A stretch of 64,000 bases of DNA from Gari tellinella (lineage: Eukaryota > Mollusca > Bivalvia > Cardiida > Psammobiidae), in the NCBI GenBank assembly GCA_922989275.2, contig OV277864.1:29089550-29153549 (forward strand), given 5' to 3'. A model generated the notes under the pieces. The model did no database searches and had not been told where the DNA came from. It worked only from the letters and a program-made list of their open reading frames with translations. Within the stretch, counting starts at the first letter, position 1. Each line of letters opens with the position of its first letter. Of the stretch, positions 19,740 through 30,111 are shown piece by piece. The position numbers and the translations under genes are program-made.

Positions 19740-20235
19740 CAAAAGTAACTGTATCGTTTAATAATCAGAATTATAAATTGATTCAGAATTCAATGTATTT
19801 AATTGAATCTAAACTCAGGTTCATTGCTAGAAGGCGATCGATTAAAATTGCCGTTAAATGATAAATTTATGCAGCCTAGTGCAGTTTATGTGTGCTTGAA
19901 AATCGTTCCAGCTAATAAAGTCTAAATCAGATTTACTTAAATAGCAGCCTCCTGAAACAATAAAGTGCAGTTCCAACAATGCTTCATCGACATAGAGTAT
20001 AAAATCGGCAAAGATTCGCCTATTATACAGTTGAATAAGAACACTAAATTGCATCTGTTTTGTGGCGACTGCAATGCAAGGGAGACAAATCTTCCTGCCT
20101 TATTCTTCGCAACGGCGGACAGACAATTTAGAGTTAGAAGTTATGCTACCTACTTTTTTTTAGTAAGCTTTTGTAGCTGACTTTAGTCTTGTTTGTTACA
20201 GAAATAAACTTTGGTTGCTTTATGATTTATCCCCT
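19740..20235. other. Unique sequence, no gene seen
   Basis: Non-repetitive stretch upstream of the RGM promoter. It ends in ACAGAAATAAACTTTGG, which could be a plus-strand polyadenylation region, but I see no coding frame attached. Confidence 0.4.
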
Positions 20236-20341
20236 TGAACCCTAGTAACGCGTTTACGAACATTGTTCATGCGAAAGATAATATTTGTCCGACTCTGATG
20301 CAAACAATGTAAAAAAGAATACACCGTGATCAGAAAGAGCA
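20236..20341 (-). mobile_element. Q-family fragment
   Basis: TTGAACCCTAGTAACGCG, GAACATTGTTCATG and CACCGTGATCAGAAAGAGC follow the order of the Q right end read in reverse. It is cut off by the V element. Confidence 0.5.
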
Positions 20342-20553
20342 GGGGGCCCGTCTTACGAAACGTTGTACGACAAAAAACGGTCGTAAGTCAAAACTTTAAA
20401 ATACTTCTAATATCTTATTTCTCTATCTAATCATGTCTTGTGACATCCTTTTGGATTCGTCTTTTCATTAGATGGAGAAATAAATAACAATAGAGAATTT
20501 TAGAATCTGACTAACGACATTATTTGTCGTACAGCGTTTCATAAGACAGGCCC
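20342..20553. mobile_element. V-family MITE (PIF/Harbinger-like)
   Basis: Ends GGGGCCCGTCTTACGAAACG and CGTTTCATAAGACAGGCCCT; subterminal CGGTCGTAAGTC has its counterpart GACTAACGAC. The internal palindrome is partly deleted relative to the copy at 34822. Confidence 0.75.
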
Positions 20554-20618
20554 TACAAGGACTGTACTGTAGGTGCCATCTGCTTTTTAATTTTAATGTA
20601 TTGTAAAAGACGAATGAG

Positions 20619-20863
20619 TTAACCCTTTCACTGCCAAATTTTCCGCGATTTTTTTTGTTACCCCTTCACCGTTTCATTGTCGTCTGCTTCAATTTTGTTG
20701 TTTGCGAGATCGTTTGAAAGTAAGATTCAATGTAGTAGGACTTAAAGCAGCTTGGCGTCAAACAGTTTGAATCCTGTTCAGAAGCCGCTTTACGCGTCGT
20801 CTGATCAGGATCCAAACTGTTTGTAAACGCGCTTTTAAACGTCATTGAGAGCGAAAAGGTTAA
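20619..20863 (+). mobile_element. R-family TTAA MITE
   Basis: 245 bp, TTAACCCTTTCACTGCC to GAGAGCGAAAAGGTTAA. GTCGTCTGCTTC lies left of the core, so the interior is reversed relative to most R copies. Core CAAACAGTTTGAATCCTG pairs with CAGGATCCAAACTGTTTG. It has a sister at 62479. Confidence 0.85.
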
Positions 20864-21254
20864 ATCATGTTTTCACCCACAAAAAAAACCTCAGAAAAAA
20901 CACACCAACGAGATACTCAAATTTGCAACCATTCGATGCAGAGTTTAAGACCTACCATAAACCCCACAAAGAGTTTACTTAAAAGGAAGTTCAAGAAAGC
21001 TATCATTGGGTGGATGCAGAACTACTATACATAGGAATAAATAATATAGAATGAAACACTACTTTTTATAAATATACTATATAATGGTCGCACTGTTTCT
21101 TTATTGAATGGCTGATGAGCACAGCTTTTATATTTTATATGCAATTAAGTAATTCATTATGAATTATATATTATATATTTAATGCATATACACTATACAA
21201 AACCCTGCCTAATAGTTTATTAAGATCCCATTACATGTCCATGTGTAGCATCAT
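20864..21254. other. AT-rich unique sequence, no gene seen
   Basis: Contains an AT-rich tract (TATATATTATATATTTAATG) and no coding or repeat structure I can name. Confidence 0.4.
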
Positions 21255-21640
21255 TAGAGAAGGAGAGAGAGAAAGAGAGAGAGAGAGAGCTTGTACGTAT
21301 GGGTGTAGAAAATAAGAAAAAGAAGGAAGGGAAGAAGAAAGAAGAGAGACAAAGACAGACAGAGAGTCATATGGGGAGAAAGACAGTCAGAAACAGAGAC
21401 AGGCAGACAAACACACATACACAGAGAGAGAGACAGTGAGAAAATTACAGAGATACAGCCATACATACAGGCAGCGATACATGTATATAGAGCGATTGAC
21501 ATGGAGACAGAAAGAGAAACAGACATACGTCCTTACATAGAAAGCGAGATAGAGAGACAAACAGATAGAACGACAGACATAGATAAAGAGACAGGCATAC
21601 AGAGAGATGTAGAGAAACAAAGACAGGAAACGACAGATAC
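21255..21640. repeat. Purine-rich microsatellite tract 1
   Basis: Begins as (GA)n then degenerates into mixed GAGA, AGAC and ACAG units interspersed with CATAC. The complementary strand reads as Ser/Leu/Cys-rich open frames (SLSVSMS...), which are artefacts of the repeat. Confidence 0.85.
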
Positions 21641-21766
21641 CGCATTTGTTGCCTGACACCTTAATGCATAAAAAAATCTAATGCACAAAGCTTCTACATA
21701 TGAGCTCTATGTATTACTTTTTCCATCATTAAGCGATCATCTGGGTTTTTTTTTAAAGATCACCAA

Positions 21767-21964
21767 CCTTTTTCAGTTACGGAAAAGTCTAGTTTCCAAA
21801 TAAGTCTTGTCCAATTTTGACTATTTAGGTTTGGTTTACACTACTTTGCAAAATTATCAACAGTGCAGATCCTGACCAGAGGTCCTGTAAACAGGACAAG
21901 TGTGTTCTTCACAGGTACGCGGTAAAAGGACATATATACACGTCACAAAGGTGCAATAGGTTAA
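21767..21964 (+). mobile_element. Q-family relic
   Basis: GTCTAGTTTCCAAATAAGTC, TTTTGACTATTTAGGTTTGG, ACAGTGCAGATCCTGACC, GGACAAGTGTGTTCTTCAC and a terminal AATAGGTTAA appear in Q order. The hairpin is collapsed. Confidence 0.65.
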
Positions 21965-21997
21965 ACTAAAATTTGTGTTTTCATTTTACTCTCACTC

Positions 21998-22254
21998 TAC
22001 CTTACCCATAGGTTGTTTCTAGAATAGAAGACGGGTAACCACTTAAAAAAGTTAAGCAGAATTCAAATTGAAGTCAAACAGAATTCTGCTTTATTTTCAG
22101 CATGCTTCAAGCTACCATCCGCTGGGATATAAGAACTATTTCTAATGTTGCATAATCATGATAGTACTGTATAAAGTGGAACTGTCTCCTTTCCTTCAAT
22201 GGAGACATACACTAAAGGCATAAAGAGGCGTCTTTATGGAGTAATGGCTTAAGC
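21998..22254 (+). mobile_element. P-family MITE, diverged
   Basis: TTACCCATAGGTTGTTTCTA, damaged left arm, right arm CTGCTTTATTTTCAGCATGC, and end TATGGAGTAATGGCTTAA. Confidence 0.7.
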
Positions 22255-22325
22255 TGCAATTTGTCTGTGGCACCACCGGTATGTTTTACTAAAATGAGTT
22301 GTTTTGGGAAGGCAACCGAAAAAAG

Positions 22326-22516
22326 TTAACCCATTACCCCATAGCCTATTTAGGCGCATTCTGCTTTACTTTCAGCCTGCTTTAAGCTATTATCTTCTAG
22401 GATATAGAAACTATTTCTTATAATACATATTCATAACTGTATAAAAGGGAGCTTTTTTCTTCAGTGAAGGAATAAATTATAGGCGTAAAAGGCGTATTTA
22501 GGGGGTAAAGGGTTAA
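22326..22516 (+). mobile_element. P-family MITE lacking the left hairpin arm
   Basis: 191 bp, TTAACCCATTACCCCATAGC to GGGGTAAAGGGTTAA. After CATAGCCTATTTAG it jumps straight to GCGCATTCTGCTTTAC, so one arm and the adjoining 60 bp or so are deleted while both ends remain. Confidence 0.85.
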
Positions 22517-22559
22517 ATCGATCCCAAGTTACTGATGCTCAACAATACCATTTTACTTA

Positions 22560-22819
22560 TAGAGTGGCGAAGACATTAATCCTTTCCAAATAAACGGGTT
22601 TTTGCTAAATCAATTATTTCCATGAGAACAGCTGGGGCACCGATCGGAGACCGGGTAACGCGGCGTCTGATCAGATTCCAAACCGATTGACACTCAGATT
22701 ATAGTAAATTGTTAGAAATTTCAAACATGGCAATTTTCTAAATTTCATTAGATATAAATTGCGTTTGCGTATTTTGCGTTTAAACGGGAACGAATAAACT
22801 CTTCTACTACTCCACTGTA
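22560..22819 (+). mobile_element. U-family TA MITE, diverged
   Basis: Left TAGAGTGGCGAAGACATTAA, right ACTACTCCACTGTA. The core is damaged but keeps GGGTAACGCGGCGTCTGATC and GACACTCAGAT, then TTTGCGTTTAAACGGGAACG. Confidence 0.7.
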
Positions 22820-23115
22820 TGCATGTAATTGCAAATAGTGAAGAGCCTGACGAGAGGTTGGGTCATTTTCAACTGCTAATTAGGAACGTGACAGATTTGA
22901 GGCGTCTCATCTTGGTCTTTACGTCTTGCATTTGTCGTAAATGTGGTGTATAGTCTATTTTGTCCCAATCACAAAGCGGGTATTTTTTCCTGCTAGACAA
23001 CACATGCAATAAATATCAAAATGGAAGACATTTTAAGGCCTTCCATCTCGACAGCTTAACTCAAGATTGTTATTACTAGATTCAGCAGTATCAATTTATT
23101 CCGTCTAGTAGAACG

Positions 23116-23313
23116 TTAACGCTTTCACCACACAAACGTCGAATTTTCAAACAGTTTGGATCCAGATCAGACGCCGAGTTACTCGGCGTCTGATCCGGAT
23201 CCAAACTGTTTGATACTCGGCGTATCGATATATCTTCAGTCATACTGCCTTAGATTTAACTTTGATTGATAATGCTGCCAAAAGCAGACGATAGTTTGGC
23301 GGGGAAACGGTTA
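23116..23313 (+). mobile_element. R-family TTAA MITE
   Basis: 198 bp, TTAACGCTTTCACCACAC to TGGCGGGGAAACGGTTAA. Near-perfect core 23148-23212 (CAAACAGTTTGGATCCAGAT; centre GCCGAGTTACTCGGC), then AAAGCAGACGATAG. A second GCAGACGATAAAATTG...AGGGTTAA tail (23311-23347) follows directly. Confidence 0.88.
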
Positions 23314-23579
23314 AAGCAGACGATAAAATTGAATAGGAAAGGGTTAAAGTGAGCTGGGAAACGCAATTTGCAGAAATAGGTATCAAATCTCGGTCATAAA
23401 ACTAATTTGATTTATTCAATGCGACGTAAATTACCCTTCTTGTGAAAACCCCATTTGTTTATTGAAATAAAGCCGCTATCGACGAAGACAGTTTGAATAA
23501 ATACACAATAATATCATTTTACAGTACTGCAGGTGCTTGGAAGACTATGATTGCAAGATGCTGCGCAAATTTGATAAGG

Positions 23580-23708
23580 GGAATGAGAGAGTGAGAGAAA
23601 AGAAATAAAGATATATAGATAGATGGGTGGATTGAGAGAGCGTGCGAGAGAGAACAGAGAAGCATATACCGAGACAGAGGGAGAGACAGACAAATATAGA
23701 GAGGCAGT
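23580..23708. repeat. Purine-rich microsatellite tract 2
   Basis: GAGAGAGTGAGAGAAAAG through GACAGAGGGAGAGACAGAC, with GATAG units. It ends where the adjacent U element begins. Confidence 0.85.
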
Positions 23709-23710
23709 AA

Positions 23711-23928
23711 TACAGTGGAGAAAACGTTATTCTTTCCCAATAAACGCGTTTACGCTAAAACTATTATTTTCATTGCAAATAGTTTGGAGCCAGATCAGGC
23801 TCCAAACTGTTTGCCACTCAGATAAAAATTAAAAGTCAGAATTGCCAAAAAGTTGTCCGTTCCTACATTTTGATGTTTTGCGTTTCGTTTCCGGTTAAAC
23901 GGGAAAGAATAACGTTTTCTCCACTGTA
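23711..23928 (+). mobile_element. U-family TA MITE with identical ends
   Basis: 218 bp with TA at each end. The first 26 bases after TA (CAGTGGAGAAAACGTTATTC and on) equal the complement of the other end exactly. The core is shortened to GTTTGGAGCCAGATCAGGCT and complement. It stands inside the purine-rich region, splitting tracts 2 and 3. Confidence 0.9.
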
Positions 23929-24200
23929 TGCAGAAACCGTGAGACCGAGACAGACAGAGAGATGGAGGAAAAAGAGAGACATACAAAGACACATAGATTA
24001 GAGAGGCGAAAAGAGAGACAGAACAGACAAACAGATAACAGACAGAAAATAATTATCTCAGATGTGAGGAATAGACGGTAAAACAGACAGAAAGTCAGAC
24101 ATAGACAGAAATATGGAGAGGCAAAAAGACAAACAGACAAAAACAGACAGACAGACAGAGAGGAGGGGACAAAGAGAGACATACAGAGACAATTAGAGAG
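23929..24200. repeat. Purine-rich microsatellite tract 3
   Basis: Mixed GAGACA and ACAGACAG units on the far side of the U element. Same composition as tract 2, suggesting one original tract. Confidence 0.8.
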
Positions 24201-24268
24201 AAGAAATGATATACAGACATGACCACTTAAAATGATAAATTGGTTTTTTATGCCATCTTAATACGTAC

Positions 24269-24450
24269 AGGACAATATTGAAACAGAAAGTCCCAGTCCA
24301 TATACTCGTTCGGAATATCTCGACCTTTTTCGTAAAAAAACCTTGAAATATAGCAGTTTGCCGGAAATGACCAAAGTACTACAAATGATACACAATAAAC
24401 CGAATTGTTCATGGATTCCCAAAGTACCGTCCAGAAATCTGGATAGTTCA
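24269..24450 (-). CDS. Candidate internal exon, unknown gene
   Basis: 182 bases bounded by a good acceptor (TTGTTCAATCTCTCAG) and a donor-like GTACGT. Two frames are open. One reads NYPDFWTVLWESMNNSVYC...; the other reads ELSRFLDGTLGIHEQFGLLC, then IICSTLVISGKLLYFKVF, which resembles a membrane segment with a basic loop (LRKRSRYSER). Neither matches a family I know. It is unique sequence, not a MITE. Two open frames cannot both be real, and chance is possible. Confidence 0.25.
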
Positions 24451-24526
24451 CTGAGAGATTGAACAAGAAATATCTTTAAAAAAGATATTCCGTCGCAGGT
24501 TAAAGGTTTTTTGTGGGGTACAGTAT

Positions 24527-24800
24527 TCACTTAACCAGAGACAAGTGTATACACTGATTCTGACTTAGCATCGTAAACATGCTCAATTTAGAGCTTATCC
24601 ACGCTAAATTTAGAAATGATGACATAGTAACACAGCAATAATTTAGACTGCATCTCATTGTTTTGCCAGGTTTAAACTCGCAAGATGGACGTGAAAAAAT
24701 AACAGAACGCCAGTCTAGACCATTGGCCGATAAGAGTACTGCATTTCAAGCACGTGGCCATTGACCAGGATTTCTGATCATTCCTGATTGGTTAAATTGT
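24527..24800 (-). promoter_or_regulatory. CCAAT/E-box cluster with a short ATG frame
   Basis: On the minus strand: ACCAATCAGG (about 24784-24793), CACGTG (24751-24756) and GGCCAATGG (about 24721-24728), followed by ATG at 24658 in good context (AAAACAATGAG) opening 43 codons. It lies upstream of, and on the same strand as, the candidate exon at 24269-24450. The link between them is inference. Confidence 0.25.
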
Positions 24801-25232
24801 TTCATAGAGTTGCGGTCAAAATACAAAACAGACCCGTCTGCGACGGGAAAAACATTTAATGCATGCAAACTTTGAGAAAAAAAACACGCAAATTGGCTGC
24901 GTCACGAACAGAGAAGATTTATTTTTTCTTGGGAACTTGACACGGTCACATTCCTGCTGAAATTAACCAATACTGGCATTGGAAATGTTTGCGACACACA
25001 CTATTCTTCGGGGTAATTTCTCGGTCCTCGGTATATTAGTGTTGAGCAGTGAGTCACATGGGAGGCTTTTTCTGACATGGTCTCAAATTGAAAACTAAGA
25101 CGAGTTTGATTGGTTGGTGTGATTACAAGTACTTAGGAGAACTAGTGGACAATGAGACACCGTTACGGAACAGAGGAACCGGTGTCAGTCGATCACTCGA
25201 ACTTCGAAATCTCTAACTCATTTATATCAAAC

Positions 25233-25410
25233 CAGGGCTGCCATTTCTGTGGATTTTCTCTAAATCTTCGGGAGTTTTCTAGTACATTATAGCTTAAAGC
25301 AGACTGAAAGTAAAGCAGAATGCGTCTAAAGACACACTCTGCTTTATTTCAAGCCTGCTTTAAGCAGCCACGTGTCAACAAAACTAGAAACAGACGATGA
25401 CGTTAAGGTA
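25233..25410 (+). mobile_element. Y composite MITE, left part
   Basis: Starts CAGGGCTGCCATTTCTGTGG, passes CTAAATCTTCGGGAG and TTTTCTAG, then a P-type hairpin (TTAAAGCAGACTGAAAG) and AGCCACGTGTCAACAAAACTA. It aligns along its whole length with the complement of 30112..30367; the far end is lost. Confidence 0.75.
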
Positions 25411-25871
25411 CGTGACTAACCCACGTTTTAACTTTGAAATATGGATAAATTAGACTAAATCGATTTTGACACAATTAAATTAAACTGTAGAAATCCGGAA
25501 ACGTTTGACTAAAACGACTTCTAGATATCGAAGTTAGACTATATTTGAGTTGACAGTACTTCTAGAAATATGGAGTCTACAGACAGGGTAAAATATATGT
25601 AACGGTCACTCAATAAAGATGACTTTGTAATTTCGTATAAAGGCGACAACAGTGTTGGGGAAAGCTCCTATCCCTGAAATATGATGATATATATGGGTTC
25701 GCCTAAGTATACCTTTTGCGTAGATCTTGAAACCTTCCTTATAGATATTATATAGACATGTACTTGCTTAACAGAGTAGAGTATGAAGTGCAACTTAATC
25801 ATGATTTTAAAAAGCTGCTTGCCATAACATTTTCTTTGCTGGAAACCAGTAAATGAGTATATATATACTTT

Positions 25872-25942
25872 GCAAACAATGTATACCATATTAAGAAAAC
25901 TCCTTAATGAGCCCATTTTCAGGGTATGCATGCGCTGTTTGT
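25872..25942. repeat. Decayed Q-type hairpin
   Basis: GCAAACAATGTATACCATAT opposes CAGGGTATGCATGCGCTGTTTG around CTCCTTAATGAGCC. No ends are seen. Confidence 0.5.
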
Positions 25943-26036
25943 TTCATTTCTTTTTCAAAAAAAAACAAAAACAAATCTTTAAAACTTCCCAAAATCATCA
26001 ACAAAACTGGTTACTTCTCAAAAATGGTACAGGCCA

Positions 26037-26288
26037 TTAACCCTTTACCTGATAGCCTTTTTCTAGTATTGAAGATAGGTGACCACTTAAAGCAGGTTGA
26101 AAGTAAAGCAGAATGCGCCCTTAGGCGCATTCTGCTTTACTTTCAGCCTGCTTTAAGCTTCCATGTGCTAGAACATAGAAAGTATTCCCTTTACTTTATA
26201 TTCATGACTGATTAAATTGGAACTATTTTCTTTAGCGGAGGAGTAAATTATATGTGCTAAAAGGCGCTTCTATGGGGGAAAGGGTTAA
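26037..26288 (+). mobile_element. P-family MITE, complete
   Basis: 252 bp, TTAACCCTTTACCTGATAGC to GGGGGAAAGGGTTAA. Hairpin 26086-26157 is almost perfect with apex GCGCCCTTAGGCGC, again without a TTAA at the apex. Confidence 0.9.
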
Positions 26289-26366
26289 GATAAGAAAAAA
26301 ACACATTGTTTTAGGCGGTTTTTAAGAACTCAACCTAGATGTACAACATGCAAATGGCTTGCATAG

Positions 26367-26550
26367 TTAACCCCTTCACTGCCACGCCGTCATAAATTTT
26401 AAACAACTGTCGTCTGCTTTTATTTCTCAAATTTGAATTATAGGTATTTTGACTTACTAAATGTTGACACGAGTGTCAACAGTTTGGATCCAATCTGTTT
26501 GCAAATCAACTATTGTACTCGGGGTAAGGCAGGCAGTGACTGAATACGTT
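26367..26550 (+). mobile_element. R-family MITE with collapsed core
   Basis: TTAACCCCTTCACTGCCACG, CAACTGTCGTCTGCTTTTAT, then only CAGTTTGGATCCAATCTG of the core, and GGGGTAAGGCAGGCAGTGAC. Its right end runs into an 18-base C run. Confidence 0.75.
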
Positions 26551-26554
26551 ATAT

Positions 26555-26572
26555 CCCCCCCCCCCCCCCCCC
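26555..26572. repeat. Poly-C run of 18
   Basis: Uninterrupted homopolymer directly after the R copy. Its length may be unreliable in any assembly. Confidence 0.8.
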
Positions 26573-26974
26573 AATTAAAAATAAATGGAAGTTCATTGTA
26601 ATAAAATGTTAAAACGACAACTTTAATAAACGTTAATGATTAGGTTTATTCTGAATATCACAGAGTTTGGAGCAAGCTTCAGAAATCTTAAAATCTTAAA
26701 CTACAAAACCTTTTTTGAAATTATACTTTTAATGGTGATAATGAATATGCTGATAAGGGTTTAAGTCAGTTTCATTGTAATATAGTGTTGCTCTTGGGGG
26801 TTTAATGCTGTGTAAAATCATCTAAAATGTTTATTATCTATCCGCTGGAAGTTTTATTTATATGCATTTTGAAGCAATGTATTTGCAGTGGGTGAGCAGA
26901 GTTGCAGTTGGTAGGGTTAGTTTGAAACAGTCAGGGTTTTTACGTCCAAAGTTGTGCCTTTGTTAGTATGCACT

Positions 26975-27212
26975 TACAGGATAGAATACGTATAAATGCT
27001 AAAACTACATGTATTTCCGTTACAAACAGTCTGAGCTATATTATACGCCGGGAAAGTTAACCCGGCGCCTGATCAGGCTCCAAACTGTTTGACACTCAGA
27101 TTAAAATAAATAATCAGAATTGTTAACAAGTTGTCTTTTTCTACATTTTATTGCAATACGTCTGTGTTTCGATTGCGTTAAAACGGGAAAGAATAATGTA
27201 TTCTCTACTGTA
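26975..27212 (+). mobile_element. U-family MITE, diverged
   Basis: Left TACAGGATAGAATACG, damaged left core arm, right arm GGCGCCTGATCAGGCTCC, GACACTCAGATT, and end AATGTATTCTCTACTGTA. The next U copy begins 16 bp later in the same orientation. Confidence 0.75.
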
Positions 27213-27227
27213 TTATAAATACACTTA

Positions 27228-27472
27228 TACAGTGGAGAAAACGATATTCTTTCCCAATAAACGGGGTTACGCTAAAACTATTATTTCTATTGCAAACAGT
27301 TTGGAGCCAGATCAGACGCCGGGCAACCCGGCGTCTGATCAGGCTCCAAACTGTTTGCCACTCAGATAAACATGAATAGTCATAATTGTCGAAATGTTGT
27401 CTTTTTCTACGTTTTATTGTGACGCGTTTCGTTTGCGTTTAAACGGGAAAGAATAACGTTTTCTCCACCGTA
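27228..27472 (+). mobile_element. U-family MITE, well preserved
   Basis: 245 bp, TACAGTGGAGAAAACGATAT to AACGTTTTCTCCACCGTA. Core GCAAACAGTTTGGAGCCAGA with inner arms GACGCCGGGCAACCCGGCGTC. A frame through it (SIANSLEPDQTPGNPA...) is the recurring MITE pseudo-peptide. Confidence 0.9.
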
Positions 27473-27489
27473 AACCAGAAATAAACTAC

Positions 27490-27650
27490 ACCCCTTAACC
27501 AATTGGCCCCTGATATATGAAATGAACATTCCGATGTCCAAGTAAGCCTAGTCTATTTTCACATATTTAGAATTGCTTTTATTAATAACATACTTGTTAA
27601 TTGACAAACAATGCAGACCCTGATCAATGGAGTTCCTGCAGGAATATCGT
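27490..27650 (+). mobile_element. Q-family fragment
   Basis: CCAAGTAAGCCTAGTC, CACATATTTAGAATTGC and GACAAACAATGCAGACCCTG follow Q order; the second half is missing after GGAGTTCCTGCAGG. Confidence 0.55.
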
Positions 27651-27803
27651 ACTATGTACCTTGTCGTGGTTCTTGGTCTTAATTGTCATAGGGAAAGTTT
27701 ATGTTTATTTGACCAAGATAATCCCCTAGCATCGGACAGTACTTGCTCTCTCAACTATGTCTCCACTGTTTTTCAATTCAAATTATCATAGATTAAATGA
27801 CTT

Positions 27804-28044
27804 TAACTTTCCCCCCTGTAACTTCAAATGGACAATTCCAGTTTCCAATTTAGCCTAGCACACCATATAGATCTAGTTTGGGTTTGTTTTTGACCATATA
27901 TTCTAATATGAGACAGTGGAGACCCTAGCCAGAGGACCCCTGTTAGTCCTTTTGGAGCCCTCTGATTTGAGTCTTCTCTGTTTGCATAGGACAAGTGTAC
28001 TCCACAGATACACTATTTGCAGAGAACGCCTAAATGCCTGCCTA
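27804..28044 (+). mobile_element. Q-family MITE, diverged
   Basis: TTAACTTTCCCCCCTGTAAC at the left, core GAGACAGTGGAGACCCTAGC and GGAGCCCTCTGATTTGAG, then GCATAGGACAAGTGTACTCC and AGAACGCCTAAATGCC. The right TTAA end is lost. Confidence 0.7.
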
Positions 28045-28222
28045 TTGTTTATATAGAGAGTGTTATTTTCTTGTTAATTGTTTTTGATTGTTTATATTGA
28101 TCGTGTTATTATTGTTAATTATATGATTTGTAAGTAATGCTTGTTTGAGGGCCTCACGGTAGATTAGTCTCCTGACTAAGTGAGTTACCCTCGTAAAATA
28201 AAGTCGTTCATTCATTCATTCT
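28045..28222 (+). mobile_element. LINE-type 3' end
   Basis: Ends in CTCGTAAAATAAAGTCGTTC with a (CATT)n tail, the shape of a non-LTR retrotransposon 3' UTR with short-repeat tail. No reverse transcriptase frame precedes it. Confidence 0.5.
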
Positions 28223-28519
28223 AGCGAGAAGGTACATAATACAATATTCGATGGCCAAATGGCAATTACATCCAGTCTGCAACTTTTACTTTTCACGTCA
28301 TCGTCATTCACACACAGAATTATGATCTGTAAATTATTTAACCACAGCTGAAATACACCATCGTGTAGCCAATACATTTTTGCGCATTTTGATACCAAAT
28401 TTGCCTATGGCTTGTACTTAAAAGTATAACAGAACTCCCTCAAACCAAATACACAGTTTCTTTATCCTGTTAGTTCAGTTCATCTGCGAATGTTTAGCTG
28501 TTTTTAGGGCCCGCTTGAC

Positions 28520-28715
28520 ACTTTCGTCCCTGTTGACGCTTATACGTGCCATTTACAGTGTACCTGTGAAGAATACACTTGTTCTATGCTAACAGTGAAT
28601 ACCCAGCCTGTGAAGAGTACATTTCTTTTGTGCAAACAGTGAATATCCGGTTTAGAGAGCCATCAGGAGCCATATCTGATCTAGGTCTCCACTATTTGGC
28701 GTCTTGCGCATATTA
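28520..28715 (-). mobile_element. Q-family MITE, reverse, diverged
   Basis: TTTCGTCCCTGTTGACGCTT, TTTACAGTGTACCTGTGAAG, then a locally duplicated AATACACTTGTTCTATGC segment and a damaged hairpin ending TCTCCACTATTTGG. Confidence 0.55.
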
Positions 28716-28918
28716 CAAAACACATCCATAAACAGTAAGTTTACATCTATCGTGTATCTGAACTTGAATTAATGTGGTCAATGAGTTAAGTGCCAATTTG
28801 TATTAGAGGTTGATAATACATCCCCTGATACATATAATTCATCTCATTTTCAGAGACCGCTAAGCCCAAAATTAAACTTTTTGGTATATTCTATTATTGC
28901 GGAAACCAAAATGTACTA

Positions 28919-29273
28919 TATTCTGTGCTCCCTCTCTACAACGACATCAAATGGGAGACAACAATTGTGTGCGTTGTTCGGAGGGAGTAGTTATAGGAAG
29001 GGAAATTGGCTTACATTTGCAAACAGCTTGAATCCAGATCAGACGCCGCGTTATTGGGATTCAAGCTGTTTGTCATTCTTCATTAAAAACAAATACTGTC
29101 AAAATGTCCATTATGTAACTTTGAGAAAAACAGCAGACGACAATTTTAAATATAGACGACACTGCTGCCGTGAATAGTTTTGAGATAATTGCCTTGTTTG
29201 GGGAACAGCGACAAGCGTCGTTGTAAGAAGGGAATCGTTGTTGGGAGGGCCGTTGTAGAGAGGGAACGCTGTA
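28919..29273 (+). mobile_element. T-family TA MITE, first of a tandem pair
   Basis: Left TGTGCTCCCTCTCTACAACG, right GAGAGGGAACGCTGTA. Inside is an R-like module: GCAAACAGCTTGAATCCAGA, a shortened centre (GCCGCGTTATTGGGATTC), GTCAAAATGTCC and CAGCAGACGACAATTTTAA. Confidence 0.8.
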
Positions 29274-29291
29274 AATATATACGAGTACATG

Positions 29292-29652
29292 TACAGCGCT
29301 CCCTCTCTACTACGACATCGCATGGGAGACGAAAAATGTGTGCGTTGTTCGGAGGGAGTCGTTATAGAGAGGGAAATAGGATTACCTTTGCAAACAGCTT
29401 GAATCCAGATCAGACGCCGCGTAACGCGGCGTCTGATCTGGGTTCAAGCTGTTTGTCACTCGTCACTAAGGTTTGTTATGTCAAAATGCCCAATATGTAA
29501 TTTTGAGAAATACAGCAGACGACAACTTTAAGCAGACGATATTGCAGACGTAAAAGGGTTGGACATAATTTCTTGTTTCGGGATCAGCAGCAAGCGTCGT
29601 TGTAAGAAGGGAATCGTTGTTGGGAGGGCCGTTGTAGAGAGGGAACGCTGTA
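29292..29652 (+). mobile_element. T-family TA MITE, second of a tandem pair
   Basis: TACAGCGCTCCCTCTCTACT to GAGAGGGAACGCTGTA. The core is nearly perfect (CAGACGCCGCGTAACGCGGC). The sequence after each copy (AAATATATACGAGTA) is the same, so the pair arose by duplication of a unit of 379 bp rather than by two insertions. Confidence 0.85.
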
Positions 29653-29847
29653 AATATATACGAGTATATGTACATGTATTCATATACGAAATAAATCTAA
29701 ACACAACAATTGTGGAAAGTATCGTTTATTGTTTTACATGTATTTAGATAGCAGGCAATTTGAAAAGTATCTATTTAATTTGGGAACATATAACTTTATG
29801 AAAACCCGTCGCTTCGAAACCTCTTTATTTCCAATAGTTTAATTTAG

Positions 29848-30089
29848 TAACCATTTACTCCATAGTCTGTATCCGTCTGATTTGAAGGCAGATGATAACT
29901 TATAGCAAGTTGAAAGTGAATAAGGCTCATTCTGCTTACTTTCAGCCTGCTTTAAGCTACCAATGGTTAGGGTATAGACCATATTCCTTATGGTACATGT
30001 TTATCACTGTATAAATTTGGAAGTTATTTTCTTCAGTGGAGAAAAAACTTAAATACGCTAGAAGACGAATCTTTGGATGAAAGGATTAA
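29848..30089 (+). mobile_element. P-family MITE, diverged
   Basis: Left ACCATTTACTCCATAGTCTG, weak left arm, right arm CTTTCAGCCTGCTTTAAG, right end GATGAAAGGATTAA. Confidence 0.7.
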
Positions 30090-30111
30090 ATTCTATTGTA
30101 CGAACCATGCC

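Noticed and set aside
21254..21659. Leu/Ser/Cys-rich frames resembling membrane proteins
   Set aside because: They are complementary-strand readings of a GA/ACAG-type microsatellite; the same happens at 23519-23740 and 23895-24182.
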